From Cryptomeria japonica (lineage: Eukaryota; Streptophyta; Pinopsida; Cupressales; Cupressaceae), in the NCBI RefSeq assembly GCF_030272615.1, contig NC_081413.1, forward strand, positions 336,781,302 to 336,845,301: a stretch of DNA of 64,000 nucleotides, given 5' to 3'. Positions 1-11,023 of the stretch are shown one piece after another (the stretch's first letter is position 1; every line of letters begins with the position of its first letter). The notes below the pieces were generated by a model. It saw nothing but the letters and a program-made list of their open reading frames with translations, made no database searches and was not told the origin of the DNA. The translations under genes and the position numbers were made by a program.

Positions 1-728
1 TGGATCGACATGAAATCAGATTCCTTTTTAGGACATCATATCTAGGGTTTTGCATGCGCATGTATGAGTGTAGCTATTAGGTTTTGGTGGTTATTTTTTT
101 TAGGCTCTTGTATGTGCGATCTTAACAGAGAAGATCAAGTCTGTAGAGTGTGAATTTACTAAAGACTGAAGTAATGCTGAAGAGCATTAGCTATGAGCTA
201 CAATGGATCTAATCAAGTAGACTGTGCCATTTGCTAGATCATTCACTCGTTGATTACTCACATCTTTGACAAGTTAGAAACCCTTAACCGGGTTGGCCCA
301 GAAAAGCCTTTGTAAATCCTTTAACAAGGTGATTCACATCTGTGGATCTGAAATCCTCTCATAAGGTAGTCTTTAATCGAACTTATCTCCTAACAGAGAC
401 TGAGATTCCTAACAGGATCTGTTCTAGTAAGGAACATTGCATGACCTTAACCGGTCTGACCTTAACCGGTCTGGTTACTATTCTGCAGATAGTTACTTGT
501 GAGTTTCATCTCACCATGGTTTTTCCCATTTGGGTTTCCACGTCAAAATCTCTTGTGTTATGGTGATTGTGCTTCTATGGGTGAATGTCTTATTTGCTAT
601 TTGGTTTGCATGTGTCTTAACCAGTTTGTTTGTTAAACTATTTTACCAGTTTACTGCCAGACTATTAAAGTGTTTAAGTACAACATTTTTTGGTATACTA
701 ATTCACCCCCCCCTCTTAGTATTCAACA
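1..728 (+). repeat. 5' LTR of element A (3' part only)
   Basis: It aligns with 6481-7194 from its first base. It ends in attcaaca directly before the primer binding site, and the matching 3' LTR ends in attcatca. It carries a 15-bp tandem duplication at about 443-472 (gaccttaaccggtct twice) that is single in the 3' LTR. The LTR start lies upstream of the window; about 490 bp are missing. Confidence 0.85.
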
Positions 729-730
729 AT

Positions 731-743
731 TGGTATCAGAGCC
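731..743 (+). other. Primer binding site (initiator-Met tRNA type)
   Basis: The sequence tggtatcagagcc lies two bases after the LTR end. It is the standard plant copia primer site, complementary to the 3' end of initiator methionine tRNA. It fixes the strand of element A and the end of its 5' LTR. Confidence 0.9.
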
Positions 744-779
744 AGCCTTTCTATAAGTCTAACCACTTGGAAAGAGATA

Positions 780-2048
780 TGGGGGAATACACTGTGAGGG
801 AACTTACTCATCATCTCACTCAAACTATGATGAACTTAAGGTCAAATATAAGGCCTCTTAGGCAAAAAGAAGAGAGCATGCTGAAAAAATGATGGAGCTA
901 ACTGAAAACAGTTCTTCTGATGAAGTGGACATGGAAGCCCTAATTCAAGAAGTTGAAAACTGAATGAGTCCAATGCCAACCTAAGAAGGGAACTTGAAGG
1001 CCTAACTATCAGAATGTGTCAAGAGCTTGAGAACCGGAGGAAAGCTGAAGATCTGGTAAAAGACAAAGATCATGAGATCTCCAAGCTGAAGCAAGAGATC
1101 AGTGCACTTACCGCTTGTCTTCATGGAAGCAAAATGGAAAAAGAAGAAGTGCAAGATGAACTAAACATGGCTATCTCTAAGAATGCAACCTTGAAGGAAT
1201 CCAATGCTTCCCTTTCCAAAGAACTCACTGAGTCAAAGGAAATACTTGCCAAATTCAATAAGAGCTCTGTCAAGATAGAGCAGAAGCTTGAATCAGCTAA
1301 ACCGGTAAAGAATACCAATGGACTTGGTTTCTCTAAATATGAGGAAGGTGAGACCTCTAGAACAAAAAGTGGAGCATCAAAGAAACAACCGACATCAAAG
1401 GATAAAGGTAAGCAAAAGTTCAAACATGTTTGCTTTAATTGTCTCAAGGAAGGACACACTGCTAATGTATGTAGAAGTAAGGCTTACAATAATTTTCTTT
1501 ATTTTCTAAATGATAAGCCTAGACCCAATAGATTCAATGGAAATTGTTATGTATGCAACAAGTTTGGGCATAGAGCATTTGAATGCAGGTCTGTCATGCA
1601 CAATACCAGAAGGTATCCTCAAAGGAGTCAAGGAGGTTTTCCTGAATCCTCTGAGAATCAGATACCAAACTGGTTTAATACCTATAGTCATCAGTCAAGT
1701 AGCGGTGGCTATCAAGCGACAACCGGATGGAGAGCAATCTGTGTGATTTGTCATGGTCATGGTCACATTGTTGCAACATCCAAAAGGAAGAATGGAAACA
1801 TGAATAATGGACCTTGGAGAGCACCTAGAATGGTTTGCTATCACTGCAACAAACCGAGTCATACAGCAAGATTCTACAAAACAAGAAAGAGTATATGGAA
1901 TGATATATTGGTCACTCCGGAAGGATAGATTGATGTAAAAGTTGTTCAAGCAGATATGGAGAAAACCTGGAAGAAGAAGCTAGAAGAAGTGATTCAAGTA
2001 GAACCAGTTTCTACACCTAGTGTGGAAGTCGTTGAACTGGCAAACTAA
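780..2048 (+). pseudogene. gag-like nucleocapsid relic of element A with CCHC zinc knuckles
   Basis: The readable protein begins near 780 (MGEYTVREL), is broken by frame changes between about 890 and 1010, then runs open from 1014 to 1928. The open part starts with a Lys/Glu-rich coiled-coil segment (about residues 1-100). Four zinc-knuckle-like blocks follow. The first two are complete CX2CX4HX4C motifs (CFNCLKEGHTANVC and CYVCNKFGHRAFEC). The third and fourth have lost the last cysteine (to Ser and Tyr). A gag of this kind packages element RNA in virus-like particles in the cytoplasm. A TAG at 1926-1928 interrupts a readable tail to about 2048. Gag identity is well supported by the knuckles and by the position after the primer site; activity is unlikely. 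Confidence 0.75.
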
Positions 2049-2488
2049 ACATCAGAAAAGCTTAGGGGGAGAAAATGGTGAAATTTCACGAACCCCCAAT
2101 TTATACCGGTAAAAGACCTCAACTAGTATGTGATACCTGTCAATTGGCAGAAGACCGGAAATGGTAAAAGGCAAATTAGGGTTTACGCCCTAATAGTGGA
2201 GCATTTATTGTGGTAGGTGAAGAACTTGTTTAAAAGAATTTTTCAAAGTCATTTTTCACTTATCAGTTCACGAGCGAAGAAGTTTCAAGCACAGAGCGAA
2301 AAAAGCGATTTGGATTGCGATTCAAAGAATTCATCAAAATCCTGAAGAAGAATTAGAAGCAAACATATGTTGGTGAAGTGTAGAACACAAAGCGGTATTT
2401 CAGCAACCAAAGGAGTGTGTAGCGAAGTTTAAATTGCAAGCCCTAAATTTTGGCTTTCGAAGGTATTTTTCAAAATTCTCTGTTTATC
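2049..2488 (+). other. Spacer between gag relic and aORF of element A, with polypurine run and palindrome
   Basis: No coding signal is seen. At 2062-2071 there is a ttagggggag run like the tracts before the 3' LTR. Just after it lies the perfect 12-bp palindrome GTGAAATTTCAC (2078-2089), flanked by GGGGG (2065-2069) and CCCCC (2093-2097), so a hairpin is possible. The following 400 bp read like an untranslated leader and end at an ATG in good plant context (atcATGGCT, 2489). Confidence 0.5.
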
Positions 2489-5400
2489 ATGGCTTCCGCA
2501 TCACATACTAGTTCTAGTGTACCTGTTGATTCTATAGACTTCATTCAATGGAAGGCAAAATACAATGCCCTATCTCAAATACCTACTAGTGTTATAGTGG
2601 AGGAAGGCATTTTTGATTACATTGATTGTAAGATTGAAGATATAGGATCTCTGATGATCCATTCTCAGTTGAGTTTGTTCTGTGGGAAGGACAAAAAGAT
2701 TAAACCAGAATTCAGCATTCTGGAAAAGAAGAAACTTCACAAAGTTGTCTATTTCCTTGAAGAATTTCTAGACAATCACATCCGCATTATTCTGAGCAGA
2801 GTACACGGTGATAAAATGTACTTAGAGTAGATGCATGATATTACACCGGAAGCAATTCATACCATCACCAGTTTCTGCAATGTTAGTGAAGTGCCAGCCC
2901 TAAGGAAGATCAGCAAGATGGAAATGACCAAGCTCACCGGTTTTGTGAGCGATTCATGGGGAATGATTGTCAATTCTATCAAGGACGATCTAGTCAAATA
3001 TGCATGTATGGTGATAGGATACCGGATGTTCCATGCCAGCAGAATCAACTCTATCTCTGTTGCAGCGGTAAATGTCGCCTACAAGATGATCAAGGAAGAT
3101 GCATCGTTTGATCTGTGCATTGGTATGCAAAGAAAACTTTTGTTGAACCTCAAGTCGATCAAATAGGACAATGCCCTGAAATTTAAGTTTGGACAACTAT
3201 TGGTTGGGTTGTTCTTCTACTTCCAAGGTTATTTTCTAGGAGTAGGTGATATTCAGTGGTTTGCTGACCAACCGATGACAAAGCAAATCAAGGAAAGCCT
3301 AAAAGCGGTAGGAACCGGTTATTTGGAAGTGCTGAACAAATATTTTGATGAGTTCAGATGCAAAATGAACCAAAGAGTAAGAATATCTGGTGATATTGTC
3401 AAAAAGTATGAGGAGGACATTTGCTTCACCATCAAAGCTGATGAGTGCATAATGGAGGTAGTTGAGCCTCGACAGGAAGAAGTGGAACCAATGGGATATG
3501 AGGTAATGTATAACATGTTAGATGGGTATGCCTCTACCCTAATCGCCTCGCCCCTTGATCCAAAGGAAAAGAGAACCAGCACCTATTTGGAAAGGGTTAC
3601 ACTGGTTGAAGAACCCTCAGTAAAGAAGGGAAAGGCAGTGCCTTCATCATCGGCACCGGTTACTACAGCAAGTCCCAAAGTAACCAAGCGGTCACCAGCA
3701 AAGAAGAAACCAGAAGCAGCACCTGCCAAAGTCTTTGAGAGGAAGCGGAAGACAAAAAGCAATACACCAGACTCAAAGGACATTGTCTCTGAAGAACAAC
3801 CTAAGAAGACTAGGCAAACGAGGAAAAAGACAAAGAGTGAACCGACAACATCTGCACCGGTAAATATTGATATTTCCTCTTACAAACCTTTGACACATTG
3901 TCAACGAACAATTAAGAATATTAGAAGAAAAGTACTTGGTGATTTGAAAGAGTGATTTAATGATTTTAATGATGATGAAAAGAAAGAAGTTGAACAGGAA
4001 GTTATCAATTATTTATGTATTAATGACCGGTGGCCATCAAAAATTAAATCTGAGATGCCTGATTCTTTGTATAATTCTTTAGATAACAAGTGGTGCATTG
4101 CCATAGAAAAGGAACAAGAAATAAGAGAGAAAGTATTTGCACAATACTTTCCTGATATGCCTAAAACAAAACTATATGAAGTGGTGGAGAGATATAAGGG
4201 CCTCTTCTTCATGAGAAGAAGAAGACTCATGTTATTGGAAGGAAAAGTTCTGGAAGTTGTCAAAGATACCCACTCCCTTGCCCAATCAGCTTTAAGACTG
4301 CATGAAGTGGCTGAAGCCAATAGGAAAGTTGAGCAAGAACCAGAAATCACTCAACTAGATGAAGTATATGATAGTGAAGGAGAATCGGTCACTACTCAAT
4401 TGGACCCGATTGATGTTGATGCCTTGAATGGTGAAAATGTTACTCCAGATGCACCAACAGAAACAGAAGGTCAAGGGAAACAAGAGGAAGAAAAGATAAA
4501 GGAAGAAGAGAAGAGGAAACTAGAAGAGGAAAAGAAAATAAAGGAAGAGGAAAAGAAGAAACAAGAGGAAGAAAAGAAGAAGAAGGAAGCGAAACAGGAA
4601 AAGGAGAAGAAAAAGGAAGAGGAGAAGAGAAAACAAGAGGAAGAAAAGAAGAAGAAGGAAGCAGAACAAGAAGAGGAGAAGAGAAAGGAAGAGGAGAAGA
4701 TAAAGAAGCAAGAGAAGAAGAAGCAGGAAGAAGAGAAGAAGAAGAAGGATGAAGAGGAAGAGAAGCGGAAAGAAGAGGAGAAAAAGAAGCTAGAAGAGGA
4801 CAAGGAAAGAGCTAAAAAGAAAGAGGGAGTGGCACAAAGCACTCAAATGGAGACCCCAAAGGCAGCCAGTAGTCAAGCCAATCCGGCTAACATTACCAGT
4901 CCCATTGACCTCCAGTTTGCAAATGAATTAGAGTTGTTGTAGAGCATTAAGCTTTCTCAAGAATGCCTGGAAGTAATAAGGAGGAAGAAAGAGCAAGATG
5001 TGATCCAAGCTACGATGGACACTCTTACCGGTTTGATACCCAGTACCAACCTCCCCAGTACCGATTCCTCTTGCACAATTAAAGCTCCTATACATAGTTG
5101 TAGAAGACCAAGTGCAAAGCCTCGAAGAGGTTGCAGAAGAAAATGCCAAGGAGCATCAAAAGGCTCTGGACACTTCTATGGTGAAAATGTTAACAGAGCT
5201 CTGGTCTAATCTACAGAAGGCACAGAAGGACATTAGAGATGCAATGGATAAGGGCAAACTATTGCTAAGTAAGATATGTCAACCTCATTTATTTTGTGAT
5301 GATGTGCTTGCTCAGAAAGCCAAACTGCAATCTAATATGCAGTCATTTATAAGCACCTTCAAGATGCCATATGATTCCTTCTCCACATATGGACAAACCG

Positions 5401-5708
5401 CTCACCAGTTTCAACTCCAGTCTGCAAGATTAGAGGCAGAGATAAGCAACCGGACACGTAATTTGTTGGAACTTCAACTGGTCCTACTGCCAAGACAACA
5501 AATTCTTTAGAAATGCTATCTAAATCTGGATGCCCTAACGGTCACTCAAGAGATGAGTACCCTAGATGCCATGGAAGAGCAAGTCTATCAGATGCAAATG
5601 GAGAATGAGGTTGCTACCTCATTGCTTGAATCATGGTCTTTATCCATGAAGACATTTATGTAGGATTTTAAATCAGTTTTTGACAAGTTTCACTCTTTAT
5701 TGTCATAA
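2489..5708 (+). pseudogene. Additional ORF (aORF) of element A, large helical and coiled-coil protein
   Basis: One frame reads from ATG 2489 to about 5095, then shifts by one and continues to TAA 5706-5708, roughly 1,070 codons. In-frame stops are TAG 2828, TAG 3164, TGA 3953, TAG 4940, TAG 5508 and TAG 5671. I prefer the start at 2489 to an earlier in-frame ATG (2450) because of its context. Layout: a helical N-terminal domain (about residues 1-400, including KFKFGQLLVGLFFYFQGYF), a Pro/Lys/Thr-rich linker, a second helical block, an acidic stretch, a long Lys/Glu run (4480-4830) that should form charged helix or coiled coil, and a helical C-terminal part. Function is unknown. The N-terminal block resembles the relics at 20290 and 29168. 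It occupies the position of the extra ORF in Sire-type elements; the usual pol is absent. Confidence 0.65.
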
Positions 5709-5990
5709 ACTTTTTAAATTAGTTTTTAATGCTAATGGAATAGGGTTTTTCAACTGTACTTTGTCATTGTTGGCAAAGGGGGAGTAGTAATTTGTATTTA
5801 AAATTTTTATGCATGCTTTGCATACTTTCATGTTTATCTCAGTAAGGAAGTAGTATACATTGTATTTTTTGCAAAAGGGATAGTGTATATGCTTAGGGGG
5901 AGTAATTTTGCTTATGGCATAATTTTGTTGTAAAACACTTAGTTGTCAAAAATTTTCCTAAGTGTTGCCATCAATGCCAAAGGGGGAGAT
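5709..5990 (+). other. 3' untranslated region of element A with repeated polypurine tracts
   Basis: Three purine tracts of the form rgggggagt/a occur at about 5777, 5896 and 5980. Only the last, aaagggggaga at 5979-5989, abuts the 3' LTR and is the likely plus-strand primer. Several such tracts before the 3' LTR are a known feature of Sire-lineage copia elements. Confidence 0.7.
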
Positions 5991-7194
5991 TGTTGGCATT
6001 TGATGATTATGTTGTGATTGACATTGATGGACACACACTTGCTATGAGATCACTTTGTGAATGTATGAATTATGCTCAACCGGTAATTGTTCCAAACCGG
6101 TATCATGTTGTAGTCTTTAGACTATTGATGTTATGAAGAAAGTGTTTACCGATCTCAAGCGGTATAAAGACCCAAGCGGCATAGGGAGATCAAACGGTTT
6201 AAGGATCTCAAGCGGAGTGGAGCAAAGGAGCCAGAAGTGGCAGTTATCTTTTCCCAGTCTTCATTTTTTGTCAACCGATAATCCGTTAAACCGGTATTAC
6301 TTTGAGTTACCAACCGGTAACTGGAAAAGTTGTATAAACCAGTAATACTCCATGATGAGTTACCAACCGGTATATTTTTGTGATGAGTTACCATCCACCG
6401 ACACTTTGATGGTGATTTTGTGTCGTGTTATCAAATGTGTCTAGATACAATGAACCTAGGAACTTGCAATGTAATCCTATTGGATCGACATGAAATTAGA
6501 TTTCTTTTTAGGACATCATGTCTAGGGTTTTGCATGCGCATGTATGAGTGTAACTGTTAGGTTTTGGTGGTTATTTTTTTGAAACTCTTGTATGTGCGAT
6601 CTTAACAAAGAAGATCAAGTCTGTAGAGTGTGAATTTACTGAAGACTGAAGTAATGCTGAAGAGCATTATCTATGAGCTACAATGGATCTAATCAAGCAA
6701 ACTATGCCATGTGCTAGATCATTCACTTGTTGATTACTCACATCTTTGACAAGTCAGAAACCCTTAACCCGGTAGGCCCAGAAAAGCCTTTGTAAATCCT
6801 CTAACAAGGTGATTCACATCTATGGATCTGAAATCCTCTCACAAGGTAGTCTTTAATCAAACTTATCTCCTAACAGAGACTGAGATTCCTAACAGGATCT
6901 GTTCTAGTAAGGAACATTGTATGACCTTAACCGGTCTGGTTACTATTCTCTAGATAGTTACTTGTGAGTTTCATCTCACTGTGGTTTTTCCCATTTGGGT
7001 TTCCATGTCAAAATCTCTTGTGTTATGGTGATTGTGCTTCTATGGGTGAATGGCTTATTTTCTATTTGGTTTGCATGTGTGTTAACAGGTTTGTTTGTTA
7101 AACTATTTTACCAGTTTACTGCCAGACTATTATAGTGTTTAAGTACAATATTTTTTGGTATACTAATTCGCCCCCCCCCTCTTAGTATTCATCA
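5991..7194 (+). repeat. 3' LTR of element A (1204 bp, complete)
   Basis: It begins TGTTGGCATTTGATG straight after the polypurine tract and ends attcatca, with the TG...CA ends of LTRs. The first 490 bp contain many ACCGGT palindromes and AAGCGG-type motifs (about 6080-6370), a possible promoter or enhancer region. The last 700 bp match 1-728. A C-tract at 7170-7179 lies just before the end, as in the LTR of element B. Confidence 0.88.
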
Positions 7195-7440
7195 TTTATT
7201 CACTGTGATAACTCTGTAGCTATTGACATATCAAAGAATCTGGTATTTCACTCCAAGACTAAGCACATATCAATCAAGTATAACTTTTTGAAGGAAAAGG
7301 TGGAAGCAAAAGAAGTCAGATTGGTTTATGTGAACACTAAAGAACATATAGCAGACATCTTCACTAAACCTTTGTCCCAAGAATCATTTGAGTATTTGAG
7401 AGATAGATTGGGGGTTTCTACCCCTCTGGTAGAGACTTAA
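7195..7440 (+). pseudogene. C-terminal fragment of copia RNase H (pol of element B)
   Basis: Eighty-two codons are open to TAA 7438-7440. They contain the copia RNase H signatures CDNSVAI, KTKHISIKY and IADIFTKPL in the usual order near the end of pol. RNase H removes the RNA of the RNA/DNA hybrid during reverse transcription. The fragment starts exactly where the 3' LTR of element A ends, so the rest of the pol gene must lie upstream of element A, outside this window. The frame itself carries no stop here; the gene is a fragment through insertion. Confidence 0.9.
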
Positions 7441-7897
7441 ATGATATAGATGTACATCAGTCCAGTATGCATTATCAAAACTATCTTTTGCTCTAGATTG
7501 ATGAACTACTTCTACTACTCAGGGGGAGTAGTCAGCTGTGTGGTTCAGAGGCTCTATGATTTTGCTTTGGTGTTTATGTCAAATTTTTGGCATTGATGTC
7601 AAAGGGGGAGAGATATATGTGAAAAATAGAGCTTAACAGAGATATCAGTCTAAGGGGAAGATTGTTCGCACAAGGAGGAGAAACTAAATTTCAGATTGGT
7701 TGTATCCAATTGGGAGAATTTTGGTTCAGGTCTATGGATGGTTAATTGGTACAGAGATATTTGGTTTAGAGCTTCATTACTATATCATTTTATGGGAAAT
7801 TGTTGGCTATCTTCCATAGGGGGAGACTTGTTTGGCATTACTTGGCACTTCAATGTTTTTCACATCTAGTGTTGCCATCAATGACAAAGGGGGAGAT
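7441..7897 (+). other. 3' UTR of element B with five polypurine-like tracts
   Basis: Purine tracts are seen at about 7521 (cagggggagta), 7597 (aaagggggagag), 7652 (aaggggaaga), 7817 (tagggggaga) and 7886-7896 (aaagggggaga). The last abuts the LTR. The phrase around it (ccatcaatgacaaaggggga) nearly repeats the one before the 3' LTR of element A. No coding sequence is apparent after TAA 7440. Confidence 0.7.
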
Positions 7898-9096
7898 TGT
7901 TGGCCATATGAAGGAATTGATTATGTGTTACATTGATGTTTTGTCATTGATGTCAACACTAGTTGTTATGGTTGTTTACCGGCTTCTAGTAGAAGGATTG
8001 GATTGGGAAGATTATCAGTTGATTGTCACCAGTATGATTTGGATGATGGAATAATTTTGTATGAATGGTCCATATGCTTCTGAAGTATGTTTCAATCAGT
8101 TGGTATTGACATGATGATTGAATGATATCTTATGATATAGTAATCCTACTTTATAGGTCCGGTAAGGGTTTCACCAATAGAGCTTTATTGAAGATCATTG
8201 ATGTAATGCATAAGTGGTGTTGGTGCAGCTACTATAAGGGATTCAAAATGCTGATGGTGATTGTGTCATCCCTTGACTGATTGGTGTCATTGCTTTGGCA
8301 TGTGTGGATCTAATTTAGGTCCGGTGCTATCTAGGTTATGGACCGGTTTCATGAAATGTGTTGATAGATCCTCTGATGCATTTTCGAGATGTTTTATTGA
8401 TTGGATGATGTTTGTTTGGCCTTAGGCCGACATGTCTTATGATTTCATTTTTGGATTATGTAATGGATCTATTGTATTATCATTTGGGTGGCTGACCTAA
8501 TTGGTTAGGTCTCAGGTTGGTATAAAAGTGATGTAAGATCTCATTGTAGATCATGTATTAATATACAAGGAGAGAATAATGTAATAATCATTTGTGCAGA
8601 GGATTTGGTCGATCATAGGTGATTGATTTGGGTTTACGTAAGAGGTTTTAGACCTCCGGTATTGAGCTTATCCGGAACTGTATTCTGGCATGTTTGATGC
8701 TTTCATAGGCTATTCTTCTTTCCGGATTGTTGTTCAAATATTTTGAGGTGGTTGACCTCTCTGTAGTCAGTGAGACTCCATTGTAGTGAGCAGTGCGCTC
8801 TAGGCAGTGTGCCTTCCTACATGTGAAGGCCCCTTATTGTAATATTTATTCATCTGATCAGTGGATAGATATTGTGGGTCTCCAATCCCATCATGGTTTT
8901 TCCTCCTTGTGTTTTTCCATGTATCAATCTATGGTGTTAGGATGTTCATCTTTTTGGTTGCATTGTTTCTTATTGTTATATGGTTTTATGTTTACTGGTT
9001 GTTGAGTTATTGTATTAATAAGGTTAAATTTCTCCATAACGGTAAAACACTGATTCACCCCCCCCCCCCCCCACATCTTAGTGTTCTTGGATTCCA
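7898..9096 (+). repeat. 3' LTR of element B (about 1199 bp)
   Basis: It begins TGTTGGCCATATG after the polypurine tract and ends in attcca after a long C-tract (9057-9072). No second copy is in the window, so the right end is set by analogy with element A and is uncertain by a few bases. Short open frames inside it (7800-9100) look like chance. Confidence 0.75.
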
Positions 9097-10912
9097 ATAA
9101 CTTTAACATCACTACTTACTAGAAACATTTCATTAATATATCTACTTTCTGAAATCATAAACATTCAATGCAATTAGGATCTATTCATCACTTCCTTGTC
9201 ATGAGATTATAAATTTCCAATGCATAACTTCATAACCCCCATCAAATATCTAAGTTCATTTTAAGCACCAAACCAAATATTTCTAATCCCCTTATTACTA
9301 CATTATGAAGCTATATACATCTTTTTCTACAAATGGATTTAGAATATTTCCTTAAGATTTCCCTCTACAAAATGCATCAAATTACTAGCTATACATGTAT
9401 GCAATATTATAACAAGTACTAATTCACTTCCAAATAGGATCTCATGTTATAACACCAAATTAAGAATAATATGATATAACAAGAATGACCCAAGTCTAAA
9501 CATTCTATTCTCTCATCCAACATAAGTTCACATACCTAACGTAACAGACATTTCTATAACATGAACCATTTGATAAAATATCATCTTATTTCATTACAAG
9601 ATCATAGTTTCTACATCAATATCATATCCTATTACAAAGAGTACATGATACAAGTACATAGAATTATTTACATTTACAATGCCATCATGAACACATTATT
9701 CAGTCTCAATACATAGAAATTAGTTGCACGTCCATTTCATAATGAGGAATCATAGAATCCATAGCCACGCACGTTAGCATCAATGAGGAACATCCCAATG
9801 GAAGGTGTCAAACCACCTGACCATTTGGAATCAAATAGGAACCATCCCCCATGCTAGGAGATGACATGGAGTTCCAACTACACTCAAGACCTAGGCTAAT
9901 ACCTAACAACCAAGTGACTCAACATGAAAACTATGAGATGACAACCAAGAACAATGAAACCAATCACATCAGAAGGCTAATCATGAATCAATAAACTCCC
10001 AGATGCATAATCAACAACAAAGGGCATACGGATAATGGACATGTGTCATCACATGCTAACCTCATGTGGAATCCGCCTCAACCTTGGAGCCAAACAAGGG
10101 AGGTCGATCTACCATTCTAATGATCTTCCCAATCATAGATTCCAAAACCATCTCCCTAGAATATTTCATCCCAAAATCATTTCCCTGAGACCCGCCATTG
10201 GAGCACATAAATCAAATTCATTATCTTTGTTTTAGTGAATCCTATTTACCCAACCCTCTAACTAATTATTATGGTTATCACTTGCAATTAAACATAAACT
10301 CTTCATGTGGTTCCTCGGCAAGTCTAGACCCCTTCTAGAAGTCTAATGCTCATGACCATGGTCCACACATGTAAGAGCCCACTCTCCCATTTATGGACCA
10401 ATACATTAGGATGAACATAACAATAGCATCACAATGACAACACATCAACATTCAACCAAAGCATAAATGATAGCCATAATTATCCACAAATAACTGTACA
10501 TCAACAACAATCCATCAAGATCATAATGCCAAAATTGCCACATAATAAAAAGCCTCGAGAACGATGAATACACATAAACAAGGACAAAACATAATGTCGA
10601 TAACACCACATAAACCTCTACAGCGAGGCACAACATATCCTCTTGCTAGAGCAACAATAGTCCTTCCTCAAACAACAAGGATTCACTCAACTTGTCGGAG
10701 CAACAATTCAAAACCTCAATGGACAAGTACAAAAATTCTTGCCAAAGCTCAAAAGAATTCAAATAAATCAAATATTAATAGCACAATGCCTCAAGAACCT
10801 GAATCATGTCACATCATGCCTCTAGTAAAAAGCTATACTCAAGAAAACTGATCGAAACTGCCAAAAACCTCAACAACAGACTAGAAATGCAAAATGGTGA
10901 ATATGCCAGTAC
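9097..10912. other. Non-coding AT-rich stretch right of element B
   Basis: The sequence is rich in A, C and T on the plus strand, with short frames below 100 codons and no recognised motif. It could be a decayed LTR in reverse orientation, but no partner repeat, primer site or polypurine tract was found. Confidence 0.4.
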
Positions 10913-11023
10913 TTTTGCTCATATGACCAAGGAAGTGGTTCTTTTGAAACTAACTTTGGTGCATATGACAAATCCTATGGTGCTTTTGATAATTATTTTG
11001 GTGCATGTGAGTCAAGGAGCTAG
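10913..11023 (+). pseudogene. Small coding relic with Gly/Phe/Tyr repeats
   Basis: Thirty-six codons are open to TAG 11021-11023. They read as a repeated Gly-Phe-Asp/Tyr pattern (SYDQGSGSFETNFG, then AYDKSYGAFDNYFG, then ACES). The DNA shows the same duplication with a period of about 42-44 bp (about 10917-10960 and 10961-11002). A different frame is longer but has an ordinary composition. The protein family is not recognised; the block may be a fragment of a retrotransposon gag or aORF. Confidence 0.3.

Larger units (their letters stand above)
1..7194 (+). mobile_element. LTR retrotransposon A, Ty1/copia (Sire-like), 5' end cut by the window
   Basis: Two long direct repeats (1-728 and 5991-7194) bracket an internal region with a primer binding site matching plant initiator-Met tRNA at 731 and a polypurine tract at 5979-5989. 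Inside are a gag-like zinc-knuckle relic and a long additional ORF. I see no protease, integrase, reverse transcriptase or RNase H motif, so this looks like a non-autonomous member that would depend on proteins supplied in trans. A hand alignment of the LTRs gives about 38 mismatches over about 712 bp (near 5%), so the insertion is old but still recognisable. It is inserted in the pol gene of element B; the would-be target-site copy to the right is tttat (7195-7199), while the left copy lies outside the window. Confidence 0.85.
7195..9096 (+). mobile_element. 3' part of Ty1/copia element B, interrupted by element A
   Basis: It consists of the RNase H end, a 457-bp 3' UTR and a complete 3' LTR. 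Its LTR has the same length class, the same TGTTGGC start and the same C-rich 3' end as element A, so the two belong to related lineages. Element B was present first and was then hit by element A. Confidence 0.85.

Noticed and set aside
4471-4842. Minus-strand Ser/Phe-rich open frames of 63-123 codons
   Set aside because: They are the reverse reading of the Lys/Glu-rich purine tract of the aORF and have no independent support.
8793-9112. Open frames of 62-79 codons inside the LTR of element B
   Set aside because: They lie on both strands over an LTR and have no motif; treated as chance.
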